Of a stretch of DNA of 25,212 nt, positions 13,374 through 21,013 are shown piece by piece; positions within the stretch are counted from its first letter, which is position 1; every line of letters begins with the position of its first letter. Source of the stretch: JAZDKP01 sp043802925 (GTDB taxonomy: Bacteria; Fibrobacterota; OXYB2-FULL-49-7; JAEUSG01); assembly GCA_043802925.1 (NCBI GenBank), contig JAZDKP010000318.1, positions 1 to 25,212 on the forward strand. Direction: 5' to 3'. The notes under the pieces were generated by a model. The model was given only the letters and a program-made list of their open reading frames with translations. It ran no database searches and was not told where the DNA came from. The position numbers were made by a program, and so were the translations under genes.

Positions 13374-14729
13374 ATGAAACCGGATCCGCGTACCTATCTC
13401 TCAAATCCCGCGGCCGACTACCTCGAAATCCGTCTCGAAGAGCGCCGCAGCACCTCGGTCAGCTACCAGGGAAAAGAACTTGACGATATCAGCGAACGTG
13501 AAAATAGAGGCGGCTGCGTGCGCGCCTGCCACAAGGGCGGCTGGGGATTCTGTTCGTTCAACCTCGATTCGGACCTCGAGCGGGCCGTGCGCGAGGCCGT
13601 GACGCAGGCCCGGGCCACCGGGACGGGCATCACCCGGCTCCGTGCGTTGACCCCGGTCCGCGATTGCGTGGTCCAGGCCTTTGGCCAGGATCCGCGCAGT
13701 GTCAGTCTCGAGGAAAAAAAGGAGATCGCCCGAAAGTACAACGACTACCTGCTTGCGCAGCCCCGCATCGTCTCCACCCGCGTCTCCTACCTCGACCGCC
13801 ACACCCGGACGCACCTCCTTAGCAGCCACGGCGCGGATGTGGAGCAGGAACGGACCTTTACCGGCATCACGCTCATGGCCATGGCGCGCGATGGCATGAA
13901 CGTGCAGCGCGCCTACCATTCCGCGGGCGACCACCGCGGCTTTGGCAACGTGCGCGGGCTGGAGTCCAAAGCGGAGGAAATCGCCAAGCGCACCGTGGAC
14001 CTGCTCGCGGCCCCCAAGGTCCAGAGCGGCCGCACAACCGTGATCCTCGACCCCAAGCTTGCGGGCGTGTTCGCGCACGAGGCCTTTGGCCACATGAGCG
14101 AGGCGGACTTTATCTTTGACAACCCGGCCATCGCGGAAAAAATGAAGCGCGGCCTCCGGTTCGGCACGGATGCCCTGAACATCGTGGACAACGGGACCCT
14201 CCTTGAGGAGTGCGGAGGGTACGCTTACGACGACGAAGGCGTGCGTTCGCAAAAAAGCTACCTCATCAAGAACGGCGTCCTCGACGGCCACCTGCATTCG
14301 CGCGAGACCGCGGAACGCATGGACGCCCCCGGCTCGGGCAACGCCCGCGCGATCAGCTACCGCTTCCGGCCCATCGTGCGCATGTCGTGCACCTACATTG
14401 AGCCCGGCGCCGAAACACTCGACGCGCTCCTCGCGGGCGTGCCGGACGGCATTTACGCCGCAGGCATGCTGGGCGGAAACACGGACCTCGAGCAGTTCAC
14501 CTTTTCGGCCGAGTATGCCTATCAAATCAAGGATGGAAAGCAGGGAGAACTGCTCCGCGACGTCATCCTCACCGGCAACCTGTTCGAAACCCTCCATAAC
14601 ATTGACGCCGTGGGCAACGACCTTACGCTGTTCGGCGGGATGGGAGGCTGCGGCAAGGAAGGCCAGTCCCCCCTTCCGGTAAGCGACGGCGGCCCCCACC
14701 TGCGCATCCGCAACCTGCTCATCGGGTAA
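13374..14729 (+). CDS. tldD: TldD-type zinc metalloprotease
   Basis: This belongs to the TldD/PmbA family of cytoplasmic zinc proteases. In the TldD/TldE pair, TldD is the catalytic partner, degrading unfolded peptides and maturing some peptide products. The zinc motif HEAFGH is intact (H235-E236-x3-H240). A cysteine in GGMGGCGKEGQ (C426) sits where TldD has its third ligand. The 451 aa from the ATG at 13374 fit TldD (about 450-480). The frame is open further upstream inside trpS, but that part is shadow. The TldE/PmbA partner usually sits adjacent or elsewhere; none is in this window. It lies 10 bp after trpS and 8 bp before the next gene. Confidence 0.93.
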   Translation: MKPDPRTYLSNPAADYLEIRLEERRSTSVSYQGKELDDISERENRGGCVRACHKGGWGFCSFNLDSDLERAVREAVTQARATGTGITRLRALTPVRDCVVQAFGQDPRSVSLEEKKEIARKYNDYLLAQPRIVSTRVSYLDRHTRTHLLSSHGADVEQERTFTGITLMAMARDGMNVQRAYHSAGDHRGFGNVRGLESKAEEIAKRTVDLLAAPKVQSGRTTVILDPKLAGVFAHEAFGHMSEADFIFDNPAIAEKMKRGLRFGTDALNIVDNGTLLEECGGYAYDDEGVRSQKSYLIKNGVLDGHLHSRETAERMDAPGSGNARAISYRFRPIVRMSCTYIEPGAETLDALLAGVPDGIYAAGMLGGNTDLEQFTFSAEYAYQIKDGKQGELLRDVILTGNLFETLHNIDAVGNDLTLFGGMGGCGKEGQSPLPVSDGGPHLRIRNLLIG

Positions 14730-14737
14730 CACGCCGT

Positions 14738-15010
14738 ATGGCACGCCCTCCCAAACCCAGCCCGGTCCACGAGGAGGCCTACCAGCAACTCACCGCTCTT
14801 GCGGCCCAACTCGGTATCGAGGTGCGCCTTGACAACACTGACGGCGGGGGCGGCGGCTTATATGTTTTAAAGGGGAAAAAACATCTCCTGCTGAATAAAA
14901 ACGCCCCCGTGGGCGAGCGCGTGGAAACCCTAATCGAAACGCTGAAGAACGAGGACCTGTCCGACGTATTCGTCGTACCCGCGGTCCGCCAGTGGCTGGG
15001 GCTCGAGTGA
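14738..15010 (+). CDS. conserved-looking 90-aa protein of unknown function
   Basis: This is a small soluble protein with no signal peptide. Its order is a helical N-terminus (HEEAYQQLTALAAQLGIEVRL), a Gly run (DGGGGGLYVLKGKKHLLLNKNAPVGERV) and a helical C-terminus (ETLIETLKNEDLSDVFVVPAVRQWLGLE). The pattern resembles short uncharacterised proteins with a GG-x-C/Y-x-L-K/R-G-x-K-x-x-x-x-N-K core, recalled and not searched. It is embedded in the operon, 8 bp after tldD, and its TGA overlaps the GTG start of the oxidoreductase. That makes it very likely to be translated. Confidence 0.75.
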   Translation: MARPPKPSPVHEEAYQQLTALAAQLGIEVRLDNTDGGGGGLYVLKGKKHLLLNKNAPVGERVETLIETLKNEDLSDVFVVPAVRQWLGLE

Positions 15011-15978
15011 GCCGCGTCCGGGCCGGCCTCATTGGCGTGGGCCATTTTGGCCGTCACCACCTTACCAACCTGCAGGCGCTGACCGACGCCTGTGAACTCG
15101 TTGGCTTTCACGATCAGGACGCGGCCCGGGGCAACGCGATTGCGGCCGAGACCGGCGCGGTGTTCTTTCCTTCGCTCAATACGCTCCTCAACAGCGTGGA
15201 TGCGGCCGTTATTGCGGTCTCCACGTCCGCGCACGCGGCCGTGGCCGGGCAGGCGCTGCAGCGCGGACTTCATGTCTTTCTTGAAAAACCCATGGCCGCG
15301 ACCGCGGCCGAAGCATCGGCCCTTGCACGGTTGGCGCAGGAAAAAAAGCGCAAGCTTCAGGTCGGCCACATCGAACGCTTCAACCCCGCGTTCGAGGCCC
15401 TGGCCCGCCACCTCGGCTCCCTTCGTATTACGCACATCACGGCGCGGCGCTACGCGCCATGGTCCGGGCGCGCGCTGGATGTATCCGTGGTGCTCGACAT
15501 GATGATTCATGACATCGACCTCTGCCTCTCGCTCACCCGCTCGCGCATTGACGAACTTTCCGCGCACGGCGAAACAGTCCGTTCCTCCACGCTGGACCGT
15601 TGCAGCGCGCAGCTCCGTTTCACCACCGGCATCCTGGCCGACCTCCATGCGGACCGTGTTTCGGAGCGCCGCCTCCGCGAGTTCGTGGTGCAGACCCCGG
15701 TCGGGCAGATCATCGTGGACCTTGACAAAAAAGAGGTCATCGGCAGCAACATTGACCTGCCGCTTCTGCCCGCGGACGGATGGAATCCGCTTTCGCGCGG
15801 CAGGGACACCCACCATTACCAGCTCGCGCCCGGTTGCACGGGCCAAAACATGCTCCGCTGCGAGCTTTCGTCGTTTCTCCAGGCAATCCTCGACGACCGG
15901 CCGGTCCGCGTGCCCGCGGAAGAGGGGCTGGCGGCCTTGAGCGTGGCCGAAAAAATCATTGCCGCCTGCCGGAGTTAA
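15007..15978 (+). CDS. Gfo/Idh/MocA oxidoreductase, GnnA-like
   Basis: This is an NAD(P)-dependent sugar oxidoreductase. The Rossmann motif is at the N-terminus (GLIGVGHFGRHH, 7-18), the family EKP is at 93-95 (HVFLEKPMAA), then VGHIERFNPAFEAL (119-132) and MMIHDID (165-171). This VGHIERFNP plus HDID combination is what I associate with the group near lipid A genes, including UDP-GlcNAc 3-dehydrogenase GnnA, which prepares an amide-linked lipid A sugar. The activity is an inference, and the aminotransferase partner GnnB is not in the window. The start is GTG 15007, sharing GTGA with the previous stop; a longer in-frame start at 14992 is unnecessary. The 323-aa length is normal for the family. 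Confidence 0.88.
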   Translation: MSRVRAGLIGVGHFGRHHLTNLQALTDACELVGFHDQDAARGNAIAAETGAVFFPSLNTLLNSVDAAVIAVSTSAHAAVAGQALQRGLHVFLEKPMAATAAEASALARLAQEKKRKLQVGHIERFNPAFEALARHLGSLRITHITARRYAPWSGRALDVSVVLDMMIHDIDLCLSLTRSRIDELSAHGETVRSSTLDRCSAQLRFTTGILADLHADRVSERRLREFVVQTPVGQIIVDLDKKEVIGSNIDLPLLPADGWNPLSRGRDTHHYQLAPGCTGQNMLRCELSSFLQAILDDRPVRVPAEEGLAALSVAEKIIAACRS

Positions 15979-15987
15979 AAAATCGTT

Positions 15988-17940
15988 ATGCGCCTTGCCA
16001 TCCTCGCGTTCGCGGCCATTTTCCTGGCGGTCCCGTTGTCTGCATGGCATAATGCGGACGGGTGCCGCGTACTTACGACAAGCGATCTCGTAGAGCTCCA
16101 TGCCGTCAGCCTTGCCGATCTGCTCGAGCGGCTGCCCGGACTGGAGGTCGCGCGCTACAACACCTCCGGCTCCTTCACCGACATCAAACAGATCGGCCAG
16201 GAGCTCTATGACGACGACCGGCCGGTCGTCGTCACGGTGAACGGCGTGGAACTCCGGAATCTTTCTACGGACCGTGTCTATCTCAATGGCATTGCGGTAA
16301 GCCGGATCGATTCCGTCACGGTTTGTCCCTGCGGCGGCCTGTCCGGAAGCGAAGTACTCATTGATGTGGCCCTGTCCGACTCCTTTATCACCCCGGCTCA
16401 CACCCGCCTTCTCTGGGAGACCGGGCCGTTTGAACTCGGCACCATCCTGTTCGACTTTCGCCGGGCTCTTGGCGAAAAGAGCGGGCTTTCGGTGTCCATG
16501 CAGAAAAGCTACCAGTTCGAAGGGCGGGGTTACTACGGCAACAGCGCCCGCACCCCGTACGAACACCCGGTCGCCATCACCGACATCTACCGCGTGGCCC
16601 TTGGCCGGAGCGAAAACCGTTACGTCCGTAGCGGCCTCCCGTTCGAGAACGATACCCGATTGTGGAATGTCGGACTCACGACCCGGGCGCTCCCCGGTAC
16701 AGCGCTCACGGCCCGATACGAATACCTCCGCGACTTCCAGGACGACTACGTGCCGGTGTCGGGCGCAACAACGGGTCAATTCCGTAATTTCGCGGCCTGG
16801 CGCTCCTCCGACAATTTCTACCTCGAGGGCCGCTCCCTGACCGCAGGACCGTTGCATCTGAACGGCCAAGCCTACCTCCAACGGAACACTCTCCGCTTTG
16901 CGGACACAGGCACCCCCATCGGGTTCCGCGACACGGCCGCATTCGGCCAGTCGGTGAACGCTCTGGGATTTATCGGTCGCGCGGGCTATGAGCGTCGTTT
17001 TTGGCATGCCCGTGCCGAGGCCGAAGCCGCGTCCGACGACTGGCAGGGCCGGAGCTATTCCGCCGCGTTCACACGCCGGCGCCTTACCACCGAAGCGTCG
17101 GCCGGCCCGGACTCCGCGGCAGTGCCCTGGCGCCTCACCCTGCGCAACACCCTCCGCAACGACGGACGCGCGGCCTCAAACGGCGCTGTAAACACGCGGA
17201 TGCTCGCATCCCCCTCGACCGCGGCCCGGGTGCGGCTCTTTGACCGCCTCGACTTCGACGCCGGATACGGTTGTGAACGCCGGTACCCGCTCGCTTCCGC
17301 GCTCTATTTCGACAACCCGCGGCGCGATTACCTGGCCAATGATTTTAATTTTCGGCCTATCGTATCGTACCATGCGCAGACCGGGCTTCGCACCCGGCTC
17401 GCTTCCTGGACGTTCGGTTATTCCCTTGAAAACCGTTTCACCCGGTCACCGCTGGTTTTTGTCCACATTGCGGGCATCCCGGGTTGGACCGTTTCGCAGG
17501 ACAGCCTTTGCTACGAAAGCCGGAACACACACCTTTTTACAACCGCCTACGAAGGCACCCGGCTTTCCAACACCGTGGCCTTTGCTGTAACCGAGACCCG
17601 CGACGGCCTCCCGTCCCGTTCCCTCTTTTTTCGCACCTTCGGGGTCATGGACCGGTTCAGCGCCCGGCGCGACTTCGTCAAGGGCCGGCTCCACGGCCGG
17701 TTTTCCACTTACCTGTACCTCCGGCCCCAGGTCTGGTCCGTGGACTATTATGGAGACATCAAGACCGCAATCCTCAACGAATACGCCCGCGTTGACATGG
17801 AACTCGAGTTCCGTATAAAAGACTTTCATTTTTACACCCGTTTCGAAAACCTCGGCGACTATGTCATCGCTTATGCGCCCGGCTACCACCTGCCGGGGCC
17901 GCTCATCCGCTGGGGTATTGACTGGACGTTTGGGAAATAG
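15988..17940 (+). CDS. outer-membrane barrel with TonB-plug-like N-terminus
   Basis: The 650-aa protein has a signal peptide (MRLAILAFAAIFLAVPLSA), a plug-like domain at about 25-125 and a strand-rich C-terminal region up to residue 650 (WGIDWTFGK). The plug resembles TonB-dependent receptors in its order: a short helix and LADLLERLPGLEVARYNTSG, then a VVVTVNGVELRN strand (compare LIDGVP), then VYLNGIAVSRIDSVTV. I see no TonB box, no CarboxypepD-type N-terminal domain and no TBDR family strand motifs. It could therefore be a diverged receptor or a barrel with a TonB-independent plug. A TVCPCGG motif (about 110-116) holds two cysteines. It is 9 bp after the oxidoreductase gene and 18 bp before the amidase. 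Confidence 0.8.
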   Translation: MRLAILAFAAIFLAVPLSAWHNADGCRVLTTSDLVELHAVSLADLLERLPGLEVARYNTSGSFTDIKQIGQELYDDDRPVVVTVNGVELRNLSTDRVYLNGIAVSRIDSVTVCPCGGLSGSEVLIDVALSDSFITPAHTRLLWETGPFELGTILFDFRRALGEKSGLSVSMQKSYQFEGRGYYGNSARTPYEHPVAITDIYRVALGRSENRYVRSGLPFENDTRLWNVGLTTRALPGTALTARYEYLRDFQDDYVPVSGATTGQFRNFAAWRSSDNFYLEGRSLTAGPLHLNGQAYLQRNTLRFADTGTPIGFRDTAAFGQSVNALGFIGRAGYERRFWHARAEAEAASDDWQGRSYSAAFTRRRLTTEASAGPDSAAVPWRLTLRNTLRNDGRAASNGAVNTRMLASPSTAARVRLFDRLDFDAGYGCERRYPLASALYFDNPRRDYLANDFNFRPIVSYHAQTGLRTRLASWTFGYSLENRFTRSPLVFVHIAGIPGWTVSQDSLCYESRNTHLFTTAYEGTRLSNTVAFAVTETRDGLPSRSLFFRTFGVMDRFSARRDFVKGRLHGRFSTYLYLRPQVWSVDYYGDIKTAILNEYARVDMELEFRIKDFHFYTRFENLGDYVIAYAPGYHLPGPLIRWGIDWTFGK

Positions 17941-17958
17941 GGCAGGAGAGGAGGCGTT

Positions 17959-19965
17959 ATGAAAAGGTCTATCCTTATGATATCATCTGTGGCCGCTGTT
18001 GTCCTGCTCCTGCTTACGGGCTGCGCGATCGCACCTGTCCACACCCCTCCGCCCAAGCCCTGGTACGCCCCGGAAAACCTGTTGCCCGTGGACCCGTCCG
18101 GCCTTGCCGGCAAGACCGTGGTGCTTGACCCGGGCCATGGCGGCGCCTTTTCCGGTGCTGCCGGCCGGGGAGGTCTCATCGAAAAAGAGCTGAACCTCCA
18201 GGTCGCCTTGTCGCTCAGGGCCATGCTGGAGCAGGCTAGCGTGCGCGTGGTCATGACACGTGACACGGACCGTGATTTTACGCTGGTGCCGGGAGCCCAC
18301 GTGCGCGAAGACCTTGAGCGCCGCATCGCAGGCGTTGACTCCGTGCACCCGGATATTTTTCTTTCCGTGCACCACAACGCCAGCGACGATACCATCAACA
18401 TGAGCAAAACCTTCTACAAACTGGATGACGACGGCGCTTCGCTGGACGCGGCCATGCGCATCCACCAGGCCTTTGTGCAATGCCTGCGCCTCGATTCAAG
18501 CGAACTTTCAGCGGGTAATTATTTTGTAATCCGCAATGTGAAGGCGCCCGCGGTACTCGGGGAACCGAGTTACATCACCCACGCGTCAATGGAGGCCCTC
18601 CTGCGCAATCCCGAGGCAATCCGGGTCGAAGCCGAAAGCTATTTCCGCGGCCTTGCAACCTGGTTTCTTGGCGGAGTGCCTGCCGTGACCGGTCTTAGCC
18701 ACGACACCGTGGGCAATACGCTTCTGTTCAGGGTCCAAAGCGCGGTTCCGCTCGACACATTGAGCGGCCGTGTCTGGATTGACGGCCGGGAAGCGCCTAC
18801 CCGATGTCTTGGCGCGGATCTCGTGGTCCGGCTGACCGCACCGTTATCAAATGACCGTCACCATTTTCGCGCCAGTATTAAAAATGTGAACGGCAATTCG
18901 TCGGCACCCGCTGACTTTGAACTTAGGGTCGACCGCCAGCCCGCGTTGATAAATGCGTTCTGCCCAGCGATTGCGGGCAGGGCAGGGCAGACCGTGCCCA
19001 TACGGGTCAGCGTCCTGGACGCATACGGACTGCCGGTCTCGGATGCCACACTCGTGAACACGAACATTGACCAGATGGGGTTGACCCGAAACGGACAGGC
19101 GCTCGTGTATGCGGTCTACGGAAAACACGGTAAAATTACGTTTCAATGCGGCCCGGTTGCCTGCGAACTTGCTATCAAGGCCGCCACCGGTTATGCCGGT
19201 TATTACCAAGGTTTTATTAAGAACGAGACCAGCGCCAGTTTGCCCGCACTTGTAAAACCATTGAATTGCCCGGCAGTTTCGACCGATGCGAACGGGTTTT
19301 TCCAGGTGCCCGAAACCTGTGATTCCGCGGTAACCGTATGCGCATGGGGGTTTGACGATGCATCGATAATGCTCAATCCGACCCAGTTAAATAGCATTAT
19401 TATGAAGCGAGCTGAAAACGGCCGACTCTTTGGCAAACGAATTGTGATTGACCCAGAATTCGGAGGCATGGAATCGGGCGGCATGACCCGTTCTGGAATC
19501 CGTGCCGCGGACATTAACCGTAAACTGTCCCAAGCCCTTTTTGACAAGTTAAGGCGGGGAGGGGCCGATGTGGTTCTGGCCAGGGCGGGCGACGAATCAA
19601 GGTTTATTTCTGAAAGGGTCGGGATTGCCAACAAACCCTTGGCTGACATCTATGTCCTGATTCGGACCGATACCACACGAAATACTCCTCATATTGCCAA
19701 TTATCCGAACAGTCAGTTTGGAGGTCTTTTGAATCAGAGCATCCGTGAGCAATTCAGCCTGATGGGTACGGAACTGAACACAATGGAAGTTTATAATTAT
19801 GTGCTGCAACAAAGCCCATGCACAGCCATTGAGGTGGCGCCAATTTCCATGAATGCCGCAGACCCGATGGACGCAAAACAGATAAACCAGGCCGCAGAAT
19901 GCATTGCAAATGGTATTTCAAGCTATTTCGAGAAGCTCACAACTCAAAAGAATTCAAAGAAATAG
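17959..19965 (+). CDS. N-acetylmuramoyl-L-alanine amidase lipoprotein with degenerate second amidase domain
   Basis: This is a zinc amidase cleaving the peptide from peptidoglycan glycan strands. A lipobox (LLTG-C22) anchors it to the envelope membrane. The Amidase_3 domain (about 50-225) has the zinc ligands: H60 (LDPGHGG), E77 (EKELN) and H138 (SVHHNA). A probable fourth acidic residue is in VLGEPSYITH. The middle (about 235-485) holds Ig-like or carboxypeptidase-regulatory-like beta domains. From about 488, a second copy of the fold appears (KRIVIDPEFGG ... ADINRKLSQALFDKLRRGGADVVLAR ... LADIYVLIRTD ... TAIEVAPI). The ligand H becomes F, E becomes D and the second H is lost, so this copy is probably non-catalytic. 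GC is clearly lower in the second half. GAGGAGG lies before the ATG. It ends the seven-gene run. Confidence 0.92.
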   Translation: MKRSILMISSVAAVVLLLLTGCAIAPVHTPPPKPWYAPENLLPVDPSGLAGKTVVLDPGHGGAFSGAAGRGGLIEKELNLQVALSLRAMLEQASVRVVMTRDTDRDFTLVPGAHVREDLERRIAGVDSVHPDIFLSVHHNASDDTINMSKTFYKLDDDGASLDAAMRIHQAFVQCLRLDSSELSAGNYFVIRNVKAPAVLGEPSYITHASMEALLRNPEAIRVEAESYFRGLATWFLGGVPAVTGLSHDTVGNTLLFRVQSAVPLDTLSGRVWIDGREAPTRCLGADLVVRLTAPLSNDRHHFRASIKNVNGNSSAPADFELRVDRQPALINAFCPAIAGRAGQTVPIRVSVLDAYGLPVSDATLVNTNIDQMGLTRNGQALVYAVYGKHGKITFQCGPVACELAIKAATGYAGYYQGFIKNETSASLPALVKPLNCPAVSTDANGFFQVPETCDSAVTVCAWGFDDASIMLNPTQLNSIIMKRAENGRLFGKRIVIDPEFGGMESGGMTRSGIRAADINRKLSQALFDKLRRGGADVVLARAGDESRFISERVGIANKPLADIYVLIRTDTTRNTPHIANYPNSQFGGLLNQSIREQFSLMGTELNTMEVYNYVLQQSPCTAIEVAPISMNAADPMDAKQINQAAECIANGISSYFEKLTTQKNSKK

Positions 19966-20130
19966 CTATTATGACCTCATTCGTTTTACAAAGACAATGC
20001 GTCGCATAAGATATATTATGTAAACCAATAGGTGGGGAAGCGTAAGTTTCTCTGGCGCTCAAGAAGAACGCGTTTAATTACACGCTGGGGAAACAAATTA
20101 CGGGGTTTGTAGCATCCCGGAATAATCATT
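19966..20130 (+). promoter_or_regulatory. 165-bp intergenic region with weak promoter candidate
   Basis: This AT-rich stretch lies between the amidase and barrel genes. TTTACA (19985-19990, 5/6 to -35), 16 nt and TAAGAT (20007-20012, 4/6 to -10) could form a promoter for 20131. A weak inverted pair GCGT/ACGC surrounds TTAATTAC. I see no terminator, no RNA gene and no believable small ORF. Confidence 0.3.
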
Positions 20131-20955
20131 ATGATTCGAAAAGTAATTCCGTTCTGGATTCTGCTGGTGGCCGCATACACTGCGCAGGCGCAGTTTGATG
20201 AAAACGAGAACACAGGCGGCGCTGCAACAAATGCCACCCAACCAATTCATCACCGGCTGGCCTTCGAATACGGATTCAGTCACCTGAAGAATGAAACTCC
20301 GAGTGATGCCCCGCAACCGGTGGTGGATTTCAACGATAAACTAAGCTCGGGAAATGTCCTCACCGCGACCTACTGCCGATACTGGCCGGTCGCGAATATG
20401 CATCTCGGACTGGGTTTCGTTGGTTCCCGATATGGTGCCAAGGCCACGTTACAAAACCTTGGGCTCATTTTTGATACCCCCTCCGGGCCCGATACGATCG
20501 TCGGGGACTACAACGAAACCGTGACAATTTATTTTCTCGGGCTGATGTTCGGTCTGCGTAAAAGTCTTGAAGAGTACCGTTTGGACCTCCATGCAGGAGT
20601 CCGTTTTGGTTATATGCCCCTGCATGATGATTTGCTTTTTACTTCCTTTAATAGAACGAGTTTAAGCGGTCCATCATTTGGTTTTTCCACTGTTACGGGC
20701 TTTGAATATATGCTGAACAGGTACATAGGAATTGCTCTCGGAATATCCACTTATTTCGGTTCAATCTCTTCTCTTACTTCAGAAGACGGAAGCCGTGTCG
20801 CGTTTGATAAGCCCAAACGACTGGACCGTGTTGATATCAATATCGGATTATGCTTTCATTTTGATACTGATTTAAATCCTTCGCGGACACTGGCGCCAGT
20901 TTCGGCAGTTCCAGCGGTTCCGGACGACTCGGATGATGGCATAATAGTGCCATAA
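20131..20955 (+). CDS. outer-membrane beta-barrel protein of unknown function
   Basis: The signal peptide is MIRKVIPFWILLVAAYTAQAQ. Mature residues of about 40-245 are a series of amphipathic strands with aromatic girdles (HHRLAFEYGFSH, LTATYCRYWPVANMHLGLGFVGSRYG, YRLDLHAGVRFGYM, YIGIALGISTYFG, RVDINIGLCFHFD). This is compatible with an 8- to 10-stranded barrel of the OmpA/OmpW-like or PorT-like kind. The C-terminal 25 residues are Pro/Asp-rich and periplasmic-looking (SAVPAVPDDSDDGIIVP). No family can be named. Composition is AT-richer than the preceding operon, matching the second half of the amidase gene. The Shine-Dalgarno site is weak (GGAAT at 12 nt). Confidence 0.75.
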   Translation: MIRKVIPFWILLVAAYTAQAQFDENENTGGAATNATQPIHHRLAFEYGFSHLKNETPSDAPQPVVDFNDKLSSGNVLTATYCRYWPVANMHLGLGFVGSRYGAKATLQNLGLIFDTPSGPDTIVGDYNETVTIYFLGLMFGLRKSLEEYRLDLHAGVRFGYMPLHDDLLFTSFNRTSLSGPSFGFSTVTGFEYMLNRYIGIALGISTYFGSISSLTSEDGSRVAFDKPKRLDRVDINIGLCFHFDTDLNPSRTLAPVSAVPAVPDDSDDGIIVP

Positions 20956-21013
20956 CGAAATCAGGCAGGAAAATTCGCCGTCTATCTTATCACATAGAAA
21001 GTGTTTTTGGTTT

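Noticed and set aside
13401..14744. 447-codon minus-strand open frame opposite tldD
   Set aside because: It is the exact shadow of tldD, whose zinc motif and C-terminal cysteine block are intact.
14779..17007. 742-codon minus-strand open frame across the oxidoreductase and barrel genes
   Set aside because: It spans three well-supported plus-strand genes, has no recognisable motif and mirrors their codon bias.
10659..19965. Novel defence or secretion system
   Set aside because: The genes are housekeeping and envelope functions; no nuclease, NTPase, toxin, reverse transcriptase or secretion ATPase motifs were found.
19966..20130. Possible riboswitch or small RNA
   Set aside because: Looked for conserved riboswitch cores and a strong terminator and found only a 4-bp inverted pair; not enough to call an RNA.
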